From NCBI GenBank assembly GCA_963576475.1, contig OY754978.1, positions 10,842,799 through 10,906,798 on the forward strand: a stretch of DNA of 64,000 nt, in the 5' to 3' direction. The stretch is from Molanna angustata (lineage: Eukaryota > Arthropoda > Insecta > Trichoptera > Molannidae). The notes under the pieces are model-generated. The model saw only the letters and a program-made list of their open reading frames with translations, was not told the DNA's origin and ran no database searches. Below, piece after piece: positions 10,845 to 22,224 of the stretch; within the stretch, counting starts at the first letter, position 1, and each line of letters begins with the position of its first letter. The translations under genes and the position numbers were made by a program.

Positions 10845-11160
10845 ACGGTCAAACATGGCGTATAAGATATAACACCGAGCTCTTTGATCTTTACCAGGAC
10901 ATCAGCGTAGTCAAGTTCATTAAGATTAACAGACTACGCTGGTTGGGACAATTACACCGTATGGATGATCTGGAGCTCCTTTAAAAGGGTGTTGTCCAAC
11001 GACCCGACTGGCGGAAGAAGCGTAGAGAGACCTATACTACAGACCAGAGACACCTATATACTGTGATTGGACGGCGCGGCGGCGTTGTCGCGGATTGTCG
11101 GACTCAGTATGGAGAAGATTCTTGGAGGCAGCTAGGGCCCATCAAGAGTTGTGTAGGTGA
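10845..11160 (+). pseudogene. RTE-type LINE ORF tail remnant (family D)
   Basis: Conceptual translation gives YNTELFDLYQDISVVKFIKINRLRWLGQLHRMDDLELL followed by a stop, then KRRETYTTD and EDSWRQL. The 'xxLYxDxxVVKxIKxxRLRWxGxxxRM' block is the conserved region near the C-terminus of RTE-like ORFs. Stops and frame changes make it a pseudogene. It differs from families A, B and C. Confidence 0.65.
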
Positions 11161-11169
11161 ATATGATGA

Positions 11170-11690
11170 TACTTATACAGTCAATATTAATATAATCGCA
11201 ATATTAAAATATTTATGAAATATTAATCTCTTACAAGAGAACATTTTCCAAGACGGATTATTCGCCACATAGTTCATGACAGAAGGGAATATAAGATCAT
11301 TTTTCAAGAATAATGTGATGTAATTTAACAAGACAAGTCATAGCTGGTTCCTGCCTGCCTTTCTGTGTTGATTGGATGGTTTATGAGTTTCAGCTGGTTA
11401 AAGTTTATAGCTAGTTATTCAGAGTGTTGAGTGTTGTTGTTGAGTGTTGAGTGTGTACCTACGTATAATATTTTAACTATAGGAATACTCAAAAAAATAT
11501 ATAAGTGACTAATGATATAAATATTGTTTAACCATATATAACCCAAGTTGTATAATTAATTGTACTGGTGTTCACTATTGCATTATTGTTATTCTGTATT
11601 GTTTTTGTGGATTTAAATAAATAAATCAATAAATAATTATATAAAAACAAGTATATTCCTGCTAAAATATATACCTAATTCCTTTTTTTT
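11170..11690. other. Unassigned DNA
   Basis: AT-rich sequence, with 'gttgagtgttgttgttgagtgttgagtg' as a short direct repeat near 11425. No gene is seen. Confidence 0.5.
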
Positions 11691-11696
11691 ATTTTT

Positions 11697-11870
11697 TAAG
11701 TATGAGCATGTTCTTGTTACAAGTACTAAACATCCTCATACATTCCCTAATCATAAATGCATGTGATATAGGTGCACGAAATCGGTCGTGGCAGGATTCG
11801 AATTCACTACTAACCCAGCGCGCTAACTGCTCTGCCACCACCCATCTGGTTTATGCTACTCCCACTTCTA
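11697..11870 (-). mobile_element. tRNA-derived SINE (type S1)
   Basis: On the minus strand it has an A box TGGCAGAGCAGTTAGCGCG, a B box GATTCGAATCC, then 'tgccacgaccgatttcgt', 'tgcatttatg' and the tail 'gaatgtatgaggatg...acatgctcata'. Copies of the same type lie at 15118, 33020, 37357, 50570 and 57887. Confidence 0.8.
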
Positions 11871-11899
11871 TCAGCTATAAGCAAACATCAAAAAATGCG

Positions 11900-12890
11900 T
11901 AGCTCAGAGAGTGCCTGCTTACTCAGTATTTATCCAAAGTATTAAAATTTAAGTTATTTATTTTTTAATGTATAAGCAAAACAGATAGACCCTTAAGAAA
12001 GGAAACATAAATACACAAGAAATAAATCAAACAGGAAATGTTCCCTAATTCACCATAAATACAGATTATAAGTGTTAAACCTATTGGCGAGTTTCAGCGG
12101 TTTTCAGCACAAAGACACGTTTTGGAACCGATCTAAATAAAATTAATATAAAAAGCCTTCTCACCAAGCACTTGAATTCTAAAAGATTTAAGATAAAATT
12201 TAAAGCAAACACTCTTTGCAAATAAAATGTGTAATAAAAATGTCTGAAGCTTCTGTACATAAAGAAATAGAGCGGCGACATTCTAACTCTAAGATTTGTA
12301 ACAATGAAAAGACTCGATAAATATAAACATCCAACGTTGAAAAAGAGAGTACAAACTTTCACAATGTGCTGAATTTGTAATGACAATCCCACTCTCACCG
12401 TTTATGTTCATATATTTCTGTAAAACCTTAATATATTTTGTGTTTGCTAAACTCAAGATATCTGCGATTTCGATTTACATAAAAACATTAATTTTATGGC
12501 TTCTTTTGGTCTAAGCTTTTTTTTGTATTATTTTCAGACTCGATGGGGCAGCGAAATTCTTTGATGAACATTTATCATCCTACAATACCTATGCATCATA
12601 AGCGAGAAGAAAATCAGGATCTAGCGCAGGATTGGCGAGTATGGGATAATGTAATAAGGAGAGCCCACCCGAATATTTTGTATTGCTTCTTGGGCAACTA
12701 AGAGGTAGGACTCGACAAACAAGGGATTGCGGGTGACAGTTTTATAAAGCGTTGTTAAAAATCTATGGATGCAAAGGTCGGGGAAAAAGTGACACGTAAT
12801 TCGCTGCACAACGTCGAAAGCCAACTAATTTTATTGTTTAATACAAATTAGAGTATTTTTCTGCACTAAAATTGGTTTATGCACAGGTTA
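11900..12890. other. Unassigned DNA
   Basis: Includes minus-strand frames of 105 and 67 codons (12081-12398 and 12621-12824) without recognisable motifs. Base composition is slightly richer in GC around 12538-12830. No function is assigned. Confidence 0.4.
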
Positions 12891-12894
12891 TGTC

Positions 12895-13012
12895 AGCCGT
12901 AATCTTTCGCTGGGCGAGGTATACATTGCCAAATATTAATTTAACACGCACCCAACGAGAAGTTGCAACTTCTTGAAGACTTTACACAGAACACAGGAGT
13001 TCCAGATGTAGC
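12895..13012 (-). mobile_element. SINE S2, 3' portion only
   Basis: 'caaatattaatttaacacgc' and 'acccaacgagaagttgcaac' match the 3' half of the S2 SINE at 59797-60020, in minus orientation. The tRNA-like head is missing. Confidence 0.65.
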
Positions 13013-13014
13013 AA

Positions 13015-13250
13015 AATTAATAGTCGTGCGAAGTGGAGTTGGGCGGATCATATATCTTGGATGTCGGACGGACGATGGACAAAAGTTGTGATGGACTGGA
13101 GGCCAATAACAGAACTCAGAAGCGTGGGAAGGCCCCAGACCAGATAGTCAGATGACATAAAAAAGTGGCGGATCCAGAATGTCACAGGAGAAAGACCAGT
13201 TGAAGTACAAGCGGAAGGCCTTTGTCCAATACTGGACTCAAAAACATGCT
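13015..13250 (+). pseudogene. LINE ORF tail remnant (family E)
   Basis: The reading gives MKDGRWTKVVMDWRPITELRSVGRPQTR, stop, SDDIKKWRIQNVTGERP, the 'M.DGRW...W.P......GRPxxRWxDDI' signature of many insect LINE ORF ends. Stops are present. It has lost everything upstream. Confidence 0.65.
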
Positions 13251-13261
13251 GAGTAAGTAAG

Positions 13262-13860
13262 GAATACGTATCGTAGCACACCTGTTCCAAATACTCCAGG
13301 TGAGGACGCCCCCCGCCATTCAGTCCCTCGACCATTCCGCTCAACATGGTATTGAAAAGATCCTCCTGTCGCAACATATGGCCTATCCTATTTGCAGGCC
13401 TTTTCGATGTGGTGTTAAATAATATGTGTCTGAATTAAATTTAAAGATATAACTTTGTATTAACCACGTTTTTTGGTTGAAACGATGCGACCGGTTTCGG
13501 AACTAACTGTTCCCTCATCAGGCTAACTTTCAAAGTTAGCCTGATGAGGGAACAGTTAGTTCCGAAACCGGTCGCATCGTTTCAACCAAAAAACGTGGTT
13601 AATACAAAGTTATATCTTTAAATTTAATTTGTTAAATATGAACCACAAAGTTAACATTCAAACATTTGAAAATATGTGTCTGGTTTCTTCGACTAGGCAA
13701 AGAATCTCTTCATTCGTAATGTGGTCCACATCTCGAAGTCCTCCAATTTTAACGCTATCTTTCACAAATGCACCATGTCTCACAGCCATTCAGGAAAACA
13801 CTTCACACATGTTTTTCTTCGTCTGATCCACCCTCGACTACAGATTCGTATATTTCAAAT
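13262..13860 (-). pseudogene. LINE ORF remnant (family F), split by a PLE insertion
   Basis: The minus strand encodes two blocks of one LINE ORF tail. The right block (13683-13860) shows VFLNGCETWC..., the 'L.GCETW' signature. The left block (13262-13420) shows RIGHMLRQEDLFNTMLSGMVEGLNGGGRPHLEYL, the 'IGHxLR...G...G.RGRPxxxxL' signature. Between them lies the palindromic PLE derivative (13433-13670) flanked by the 12-bp repeat AATATGTGTCTG. Stops and frameshifts show that this copy is old. Confidence 0.7.
13433..13670. mobile_element. Palindromic PLE terminal derivative
   Basis: Positions 13433-13530 and 13532-13629 form a near-perfect palindrome centred on C13531. Each arm equals the 3' UTR of PLE3 (22181-22280). 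A 41-bp extension (13630-13670) ends in TCAAACATTTGAA. The 12-bp direct repeat AATATGTGTCTG flanks it at 13421-13432 and 13671-13682. It therefore inserted as a unit into a LINE remnant. It has no coding capacity and carries a hammerhead-like core on each strand (CTGATGA 13541-13547 on +; complement of 13515-13521 on -). Confidence 0.8.
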
Positions 13861-13899
13861 TAAGTTCGCATTTGTAAATAAATAAAAAAACTAATTTAT

Positions 13900-14160
13900 A
13901 TCGAGTCTCAAAGGTGAGGGGTTAGAAACCGTCGGATTACATTTGAAAAACCAGTAAATCATTTTCGATGGTTAATTTATTACTCATCACGTACTTGACA
14001 AATCGGTACCAAAAACTGTTCCCAAAACTCCCTTCATAAATAATTAAATTTAATATTATGTATCGGCTTCATTCGAATTACCCCGATTCACTGCACGGTA
14101 TTCAATTTTATTTAAAAAATATTCTCAATTTGTATTACCAAATGAATACGTTATTTTATG
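13900..14160. other. Unassigned DNA
   Basis: No recognised feature. The DNA is AT-rich. Confidence 0.5.
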
Positions 14161-14164
14161 ATGC

Positions 14165-15088
14165 ATATAATCTGCCTTCGAAGCTCAGTCAATTATTTGA
14201 CTCCTGAGCGAAATGTTCGATTCCTGGTGGAGACATTCATACATACCATAACGCCATGTCCTTTACGGAATAAGAAGAGAGAATCATTCAAATAACAATA
14301 ATAAATAAAATAAAATAATATGGTCATGCCATCCCTTTCTGACACGGCCCCTGCTATTTATTACATCTCTTATACCCATCTATATTTTTTGGTCAACCGT
14401 TCATCGTTCATTCTTTCAATATGCCCAAACCGTCTCAGGGCATTCACGTCATTTTACTTATATTATCCTTCTTTAACTTGCATTTTCTCTTTATTTCCTC
14501 ATGATTTATGATTGATATATATCGTTCTATTACATGATATCTTTAGTTATCTCATTTCTACAGCATTTATTCTACTTTCATGCGTCTTGTGCCCCGTCCA
14601 TGTTTCACCGGCATAAGTCAAAGTAGACACTACAATTCCATTATGTACGGCAATTTTGGCATCTTTTGAGATGCTTGGATTGGAGATTACTGGTCCAAGT
14701 GCTTCGTTTATTCTATTACCTTCCATAAATATTCTACCAATATCTTTATCAGGTCTTCCATTTCATTGAAACATACGCCCCAAGTATAAATATTCCTCTA
14801 CTTGTTCTAGCCATTCCTTCCCTATTTTTATCTTACATGCAGCTATACTTTCAGTTTTTTCGAATACCATTATCTTAGATTTACTCACATTCATTCTTTA
14901 TCCGTTCTGTGGGCATCCTTCGCGCGCTTTTTATACTAAATACTGGTGAAGACAAAGTTCTGCGTTTTTGTTAATATTTGTAAGTCGATTCATAAGTCTA
15001 CAGAATTTGGCAAATTGATACCGGGTGCGTGTTAAATTAATATTTGAAAATACTTGTAAGTTATAGGAGAAGCAATAAAAAAAAATCA
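14165..15088 (+). mobile_element. SINE S2 interrupted by an RTE copy
   Basis: The head (14165-14235: 'gccttcgaagctcagtc', B box GTTCGATTCC, 'tggtggagaca') and the tail (14943-15088: 'ggtgcgtgttaaattaata', 'ggagaagcaataaaa') are the two halves of one S2 SINE. They are separated by the RTE fragment 14236-14942. The SINE text CTGGTGGAGACA (14224-14235) recurs as CTGGTGAAGACA (14943-14954), an imperfect target duplication. Confidence 0.75.
14236..14942 (-). pseudogene. RTE-type LINE (family A) fragment inside a SINE
   Basis: The minus strand repeats, block by block, the family-A region at 9355-10060. It carries the 3' tail 'cgttatggtatgtatg' at the left, and segments equivalent to 'LRRFGHIERMNDERLTKKIYR', the 'GETWTGHK.HESRINAVEM' region, and the 'VEEYLYLG' region at about 14775-14800. 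Many indels prevent an open frame. It inserted into an S2 SINE, so it is younger than that SINE. Confidence 0.7.
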
Positions 15089-15117
15089 TGTTGTATGGTC
15101 AAAACCTATATATTTTT

Positions 15118-15290
15118 CAGATTGAATATGTTCTTGTAGCAAGTACTCATACATCCGTATACATTTCCTAAGATAAGCATAAATGCTTGTGCTACATATA
15201 GGTGAACGAAATCGGCCGTGGCAGGATTCGAACTCGCGCCCGATGGAACCCAGAACGCACACTGATCTGTTGGCCCACCAATTTATTTAA
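15118..15290 (-). mobile_element. tRNA-derived SINE (type S1)
   Basis: The minus strand has B box GTTCGAATCC, then 'tgccacggccgatttcgttc' and 'caagcatttatgcttatc', and ends 'gaacatattcaatc'. The A-box region is diverged ('ggtgggccaacagatcag'). Confidence 0.75.
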
Positions 15291-16246
15291 ATTGTTTTAA
15301 CATTTGATTTAAACACAGATAATATGAAATTTATTGTGTTTAGTATAAAGTTAAATGTTAAAGACTGCAGATATGTTGGTAAAAATTCTAACTTTTTTTT
15401 ATTTTGTGCATTGGGCAAACTGTGTATTTTAGGGCGTGAAATGAATTGACAAAATAATACGGACAGACATGAGACCATACATTATTATATGATTCATTGT
15501 TGGATGAAATTTAAAACAACCAATGACTTTTATTGTAGGTACTGAAATCTGTGAACTAAAATATAATATACTTTTTGCTACGACAACGCAGCTCGCGAAA
15601 ATTGAATACCATCCAAGTCGATTTTTCAAGAAAATTTGACATTTATTTTCAGAGCAATCATGATAGGCATTCATGCTATGTGTAACATATGGTTCACATT
15701 TTTTATAAATTTAATACTCATTCATATACATCACACTTCTTCATTTTAACATTATCAAATTGAATTATGAAATTCGGGGGAATAATGATTATATGAATAA
15801 TGCCTTAAGGCCTGTGAACTTGGGCAAATGGGATGTACACAAATATGCACACTTATAACCTTTTACTTCAAACAAGTATTGTTTATCACGAAATCTGTGA
15901 CATACAATATTTTTTCATGAAGAAAAGGTAAAATTTAGAGGTTTTTCTTTAATAGCAAGAAAACTTATTAAAAAATATAAAAGATAAAAATTCAGTCGTT
16001 AGACTTTCATATTCTCTTAGACCTTGTATTTTTTTTTAGCAATTTACAGTAAATAATTAAAAAGGGGTTTTATTAAAACTGATTTTACTAGAAAAGTATT
16101 ATTTAACAAATTCAAGTTTCAAAAAACTCGGCAATAGAATAAAGTTGAAAAAGTAAAGTTCAGTTCTTTATTTAATTTTTTAATGATTCTTGGGTAAAGG
16201 TTTTCAAAATTGAATTAACTATTTAGTTTAAAATAAATAATCTCAA
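15290..16246. other. Unassigned AT-rich DNA
   Basis: Contains only short frames without motifs. No repeat from elsewhere in the window is evident. Confidence 0.5.
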
Positions 16247-16525
16247 ATTTCCAGACCGAGAGAGTGTTTTGAAAATTTTGACAAATCATGTTAAAGAAAT
16301 ATAAAACTAATCAGCTTTAATTCGATGATCTTAAGAAATTAGATCAATTTGAAGTTATGTAACATAGTTTGGGCTATGCAGTGTACACAAATAATCATTG
16401 TACGCCGTACGGAATACATCATCGGAATACAAAAACATAAAGAATGCACTATTTTCATGATGACTGTTGAGAAATTGTTAAAAAATACGTTTCAGAATTT
16501 CAGCGCACCAAACGACTTGTGTCTA
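16247..16525 (+). repeat. Repeat family Y, diverged copy
   Basis: Shares 'tttccagaccgagagagtg', 'aactaatcagctttaa' and 'gttgagaaattgttaaaaaa' with 1040-1330 and 58120-58560. The outer TIR is not visible. Confidence 0.6.
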
Positions 16526-17550
16526 TGGAGCTATGCTATGGCGGTCGAATGGATGAATGTCTTTTAACTAAAACATAAATATTTTTAGGATATGAGTAAC
16601 TAAATACCAAGTAATAATTCTATTCAATTCAGAAAAGGATAGCTTCAAATAGGTTTATTCAACAATTGGAGGTAATCAGTAATCAGTAATCAGGTAGGCA
16701 CTATGCGAAGGTGGTTATCCGCCCGTGACTTCTGACCCGGCATATGTCATATTTATATTCACATTTTTTTGTTTCTGTCAATACTATTTATATTTACTTT
16801 TTACAATATTTTGTAAAATTGATTGTTTTTGTGTATTTGTATAGTTCATTTTACATTTATTTTTTTTACAACTGTTTACTCTTCTTGTGTAAATACGAAA
16901 ATTACAGCTGAATAAAGATACTCAACTGTGTAAAATAACAGTCCCAGAACAGGCTTTAGCCTAGTGGGACGTTATTAGTTAGTTTATATATTATGTTATA
17001 TTTGTTTTGTGTATTTATAAGAAATAAATAATAGTTAAATAATTAATTCCACAGATAATACATCGGTTACGATTGCATAAAAAAACTACTTTGAATTTTT
17101 TTTGTAAAACGCAATTGGATTTGAATGTCAAGAATAAAGCCACTGAAGAACGTGCGAAGGTGAAAAAGTTGTAAGATTTTGTCTACAGAGAAGAAGGTTC
17201 TGGAACAACAGACAGCGTGTCAAGAAAAACAGATTCAAAAACTGTAGAAGGGGCCGGCAGGCCTTTTACGGTTCTTTTATCGAGGCAATATACGCAAGTT
17301 TATACGCTACATGCGTTTCTTATAGCGGATCGTTATTTTGTTTTCCGCGGACACTAGCCCGCGTAAACTTCCGCGCATTATGTCGAGAAAACCACTAGAG
17401 TCTACAATCTGAATCTACCCGTTTGCATTCTGTTTCCGGTTGGCTCTCTGATTGGTTGAGATCTCGTAGTATTAAGTCAAATGAGCTGTGAAATTTTATA
17501 TTAAATGCGAAAAATTAAAAGAATATTATATATTTAATTAATGATAATTT
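16525..17550. other. Mostly unassigned DNA with one probable LINE tail
   Basis: TAATCAG is repeated three times near 16673-16693. A two-tier hairpin at 16941-16970 is followed by 'aataaataatag', as in LINE 3' ends. The stretch 17250-17470 is richer in GC and contains GGGGCCGGCAGGCC but shows no gene. Confidence 0.45.
16941..16970 (+). other. Two-tier hairpin of a probable LINE 3' UTR
   Basis: GTCCC (16941-16945) pairs with GGGAC (16966-16970), and AGGCT with AGCCT inside. The linkers are AGAAC and AGT. The same plan recurs at 55433-55465, 60695-60724 and, in reverse, 39607-39644. Confidence 0.6.
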
Positions 17551-17825
17551 ATAATTCAATTTATAAAGCAACTCGCTCACGCGATTCGCTATTATTATTA
17601 TACACAAACTTAAACCTAACCTAAGAATGCAGAAAAGAAACTCAGGGGCTAGACGCTACTGAGAAAACCTCCGTTCGCCGTTTGTAACGCAATATTCTGA
17701 TGGGAGCGAAATAGTATACATTCAGACAGGCGAATTTATTCGCAAAGTTTAATGCGGCATATCGAGGTGATGTTAAGTTCTGTGTAAAGACAAAAAGCGA
17801 CGCGTACACACATTCGTTCGTTTCA

Positions 17826-18062
17826 TACATACATACCATCACGCCATGTCCCTCACGGGGTAGGCAGAGAGAACCGAAGGCCACTTACCTCTATCTTGAC
17901 ATACATTCATCGCCTCGTCAACATTCATACATCGTCTTATAAATGTGTCTGTTGTTTACGCTTCTAACATTTCTGTCTTTCTAAATACCGTTCACATGGA
18001 CGTGCCATCCCTTCCTTGGGCGGCCCCGACCTCTCATTCCATTCCTGTCCGCAATGTATTGA
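17826..18062 (-). mobile_element. RTE-type LINE (family A), 3' end
   Basis: The right side begins in the 'RGRGRPRKGWHVHVNGI' region and the left side ends at the 3' terminal text 'ggcgtgatggtatgtatgta'. Only the last 240 bp of the element are present. 'tctgcctaccccgtgagggacatg' is the terminal block shared with 9360-9420 and 14240-14280. Confidence 0.7.
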
Positions 18063-18069
18063 GAAGGTG

Positions 18070-19440
18070 TGTGATATTGTAACAGTTTTTAATGTGATTG
18101 TGGCCTGAATAAATGGTTCAACTTACTTATTCAAGTCACAACACATGCTCCAACACTTCCTTCCACCAACAGTCAGCGATAGAGGCAATGAGACTCATGA
18201 AAATTTTACTCTCAGGGTCCTGTTTTAATCGTGAACATATATGAAGACAAAATGAATTCAAACAATTATATTAAATTAAATAAAAATATCAACTGAATAT
18301 GAGAGATGATGATGTACTGCATTAGGAGAATAGAGAGACAACGCATTTTGAGATATTTACATTTTTATTGTATAAGTAAAAATATAATACATGACTCTAA
18401 AATATCAAACTTTGTTTGGATAGTACTAATTATTTCCTATAAGAGGAAAAATGTAATTGAATACAAAAGTGAAATTTTAAATATTTGTTATAAAAATAAT
18501 GTTAAAAATTGAAATTTACATACATCATGAATTTACAACGTAATCAAACCTAATCAAATTTCTTTCATATCATACACAAAATCATGATTCTAATTTATAT
18601 TATGTTCAAACATACTGGATTCACATTCATATATTCAGACAGTAAATCATAAAGATAAAATCATTATACAGCTATGGAGTAAACATTTTAGATAACAATA
18701 TCGACTCGCAGCATGAACAAGGAGATTCCCTCGATGACCAATATCTTCAAATGAATCCGGTTGTAGAAGATGTATTTAAATTTTAAAATTCTCGTGACCA
18801 TTTGTATCTTGATCCCTCTATGTTACAATAAAAATCCAAGTGAAGAAATTTGTTTGTGTCCAAGTAAAAAAATCCAAGTGAAGAAATTGTCTCCGACAAT
18901 TTCCTATATGTGACTCCTTTGTCGTCAGTTATAAAATTTTAGGTTAGGCAGAATTAAATGTCGAACATTACGTCGTCGTGTATATGCAGGAATGGTAATT
19001 GCAAAATAATATCCAAAAAAAAATATATTTCCAATGGCAAAATAAATGGAATAACATTCGAGTAATCCATTTGTAGAATTAAATAAAAATTATGTTCATC
19101 AGAATGGGTGCGCAATATCAGGGTAGGATTGAATTTGGGATGACTGACATTTATATCAGCATCTAGATTATAGAAAAGAAAACAGGATTATTGGTTTGAA
19201 AAATGATCTCTTGCAAAAATATCTTGACATACGAACACATAAAACAAACTTACCCCAAATTCAGTAATTTTAAGTTATATCAGCCGCCATTTTTCCTACG
19301 CTGGCCGACCCGCTTCGATAGATGTAGGCAAAAGGGAAGAATTTGACATAACCTTTGCTAATCATAAAAAATATTGCCACTTGACAAAAATCAATTTAGT
19401 GTGTTCGCACAAAAAAAACTATAAATTCCCAATTATTAAT
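18070..19440. other. Unassigned AT-rich DNA
   Basis: A direct repeat of 'atccaagtgaagaaatt' lies at about 18833-18895. Short frames such as 18306-18512 have no motif. Confidence 0.5.
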
Positions 19441-19446
19441 TTTTCC

Positions 19447-19862
19447 CTATACATAATTTTCTATAACATAACAGTATATTTTCTTCGTCAGGCGTTCCAC
19501 ATTTATTCTCCCCATGTGGCCAAACCATCTCAATGTGTTCACTTTCATTCTATTAATAACATCTTTCTTTATCCTATATTCTTTTCTTATGTCCTCATTT
19601 CTGACACTGTCATACATCGTTCTATTACAGATTCTTCTTAGCGATCTCATTTCAACTACATTTATTCTACTTTCGTGCGACTTCTGCCATGTCCAGGTTT
19701 CACTTGCATACGTCAAGGTTGGCACTAAGATAGCGTTATGAATGGCAACTTTAGCATCCTTAGATATGTTGCGGTCATTCATAACTGGTTTAAGTGCTCC
19801 ATTCACTCTGTTTCCTGCCATAACTCTTCTTTCGATCTCCTTATCAATCGTTCGTTTCACAG
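19447..19862 (-). pseudogene. RTE-type LINE (family A) ORF segment, best-preserved copy
   Basis: A 137-codon open frame from the region after the RT core: KEIERRVMAGNRVNGALKPVMNDRNISKDAKVAIHNAILVPTLTYASETWTWQKSHESRINVVEMRSLRRICN and DVINRMKVNTLRWFGHMGRINVERLTKKIY. The 'L.YxxETWTWQK', 'EMRSLRR' and 'LRWFGH' motifs identify an RTE-type ORF C-terminal part. Both the RT domain upstream and the last 60 or so residues downstream are missing. The initiating Met is simply the first ATG inside the fragment. It is the least decayed of the four family-A copies. Confidence 0.8.
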
Positions 19863-19869
19863 ATTATAG

Positions 19870-20475
19870 TTATGAATGACAGCTCGTGATACGTAACTTA
19901 CACTTTACATTCTGTGATACGGAAAGATTAGCGGAACTTATCGCAAAATATTACACGTGAATGAGAATAAGGGTACAAAGACAATATCACCCACGAAAGT
20001 AGATATTTGTATGTTTTCCCAAGTGATAGAAGCGCAACTGACAATCCATGTCTCAATAGCGAAATCGATACAGAATAACAAATCACAATAGGCCAATTTA
20101 TATAGGCCTAGAAAGAGAAAGTAAATCAACAAAAGCCATATCGGCTATAAATAGGTAGATGTACTTACAAATTACAAACACTAAAATCGCATGAATATTC
20201 AACTTTTATAGATGACTGATAAAATTCGTTCATTATAAAGTTTCGTTCTTTCCAGCGATTCGTTGATTTATATCATTCCCTCGTTCGTTTCGGCGGCTCT
20301 GTCATTAAGGAACGACAATATCGCTTTTATTATTTTGTAAGTAGGTATATTTTAACATGAACGATTCTAATGGTGAAAACTTGCGATTAATATTTAAACA
20401 TTAACGCAAAGGAAACGAGAATTGTGCCTACATCAAATTCATCATATCGTTGAAAATTTTAGAAGGATTGCTTAC
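19870..20475. other. Unassigned DNA
   Basis: No repeat or gene is recognised. Includes 'ttcgttcatt' and 'cgttcgtttcggcgg' stretches. Confidence 0.45.
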
Positions 20476-20479
20476 ATGC

Positions 20480-20665
20480 CGACCGCCGTGGCACAGTTGG
20501 TAAGCCGTTCGGTTTCTATGCGGGCGTCCTGGGTTCGATTCCCAGCAGAGGAGAAATTTATTTATATTTATTTCTCACGCAAATATTGCTTCTCTGGGCT
20601 GGAAACACTGGCTAGTTGGAAGAAATTGCCATACGGCAATAAACTCGCCACTTGCGCAAAGTGCA
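20480..20665 (+). mobile_element. tRNA-derived SINE (type S3) with LINE-like tail
   Basis: A box TGGCACAGTTGG at about 20488 and B box GGTTCGATTCC at about 20532. The 3' end is GGAAGAAATTGCC-ATAC-GGCAATAAACTCGCC, the same tail hairpin found on LINE copies at 45597 and 46510. An (ATT)n tract follows at 20678-20695. A second copy is at 38828. Confidence 0.8.
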
Positions 20666-20775
20666 AGGAAGTGTTCATTATTATTATTATTATAGATTGA
20701 TCTCGGTTATGGTCCGGTAATTTCCTTCACAACGGAGCGTACTCAAGTTGTGAGGCTATTATTATTATAATTATT

Positions 20776-21913
20776 ACTAGTTACATGTAACACATGAGAT
20801 CCAACTGTCGATAGCGATAGTATGTATAGTTGAAGAATATGTACCAAACTATAAACCCATAGATACAAATTATTGAATATTTTCAGATATTTTGTTTTCT
20901 ATACAACATATGTAGGTATGTATGTCAAGATAGGATAGTATGGAGGAAGATCCTTTTTCCTACCCAGAATATGCAAATAGCATGATGGTATGTATGTATG
21001 TTTGGAGATGAAGTATCAAACTATTAAGTCTTCTTACATATTGTGTATAGGCGACTGCCATACAAAATGTATGAAGTGATGTCGTCACTAAATTCAATTT
21101 TAAAAAAATTGTTAAAAAAAAATTGAGATCTTCTGCTACAATTTTAATATTTTTTATAGAAAATTAAATTATCTAGTTGGGGTGTTTCGGCTTTTTTCGA
21201 TAATTGTAAAAGTTTTGGAAATATAGGCAGTTAAACTCATAAATTTATCACAAAAAAACTATTTTTCTTAATAAAAAATGTTTGAGAAACCCTGGAATTT
21301 TTTTGAAAAAACTGATTTGAGATTTTGTATTTGTCTATGTTTAACGCTGAAAATTGGTACCAATATAGACAAATACAAAATCTCAAATTAATTTATTCAA
21401 AAAAATTCCAGGGTTTCTCAAACATTTTTTATTAAGAAAAATATTTTTTTTATGATAAATTTATGAGTTTAACTGCATATATTTCTAAATTTTTCAAAAA
21501 TATCGAAAAAAGCCGAAACACCCCAACTAGATAATTCAATTTTCTATAAAAAATATAAACATTGTATTAGCACATCTCAAACTTTTTTTAACAATTTTTA
21601 TAAAAATTGAATGTAGTGACGACATTGCTTCATACAATTTGTAGGGCAGTCGCCTATACACAATATGTAAGAAGACTTAATAGTTTGATAGGTACTTAAT
21701 CTCCAAACATACATACAGAACCATCATGCTGTTTTCATATTCCGGGTAGGAAAACAGGACTGACCTCCATACTGTCCTATCTTGACAAACATACCAACAT
21801 GTGTTAAAATTTTCAATAATTTGGATTTGTGGGTTTATAGTTTGATTCTTATTCTTCAACTATACATACTATCGCTATCGACAGTTGGATCTCATGTGTT
21901 ACATGCAACTAGT
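20776..21913. mobile_element. Palindromic Helitron (two 3' halves head to head)
   Basis: Both outer ends are the family-A Helitron 3' terminus: CATGT-stem hairpin, CAA, CTAG, T (left CTAG at 20777-20780; right at 21909-21912). The left arm (20776 to about 21341) and right arm (about 21363-21913) are inverse copies that meet around 21342-21362, within the element's interior. Neither 5' terminus is present. Confidence 0.8.
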
Positions 21914-22224
21914 ATACATAATATTACGATGCAGGAGTGGCTCAAAGAGCATGCGCTTAGAGCACATATCCGTCATCATCGAACCTCATCATGTACCTTT
22001 TCAAGTGGGTAAAATATTTTGGGTATGTACCTAGTGTATATAACATACATATGGCTGGTTAACTGGTTATTTATTTTATTATTTTTATTTTTTATTATTT
22101 TATGTTTCATTTCAATCTTGTTTATTCTTCCTCTTGCTATAACTAATGTTTTTACCTTTCATAAAGTATCTTATTGTACAAATTAAATTTAAAGATATAA
22201 CTTTGTATTAACCACGTTTTTTGG

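Noticed and set aside
12081..12398. 105-codon minus frame as a possible gene
   Set aside because: No recognisable domain, composition typical of AT-rich background, no support from neighbours.
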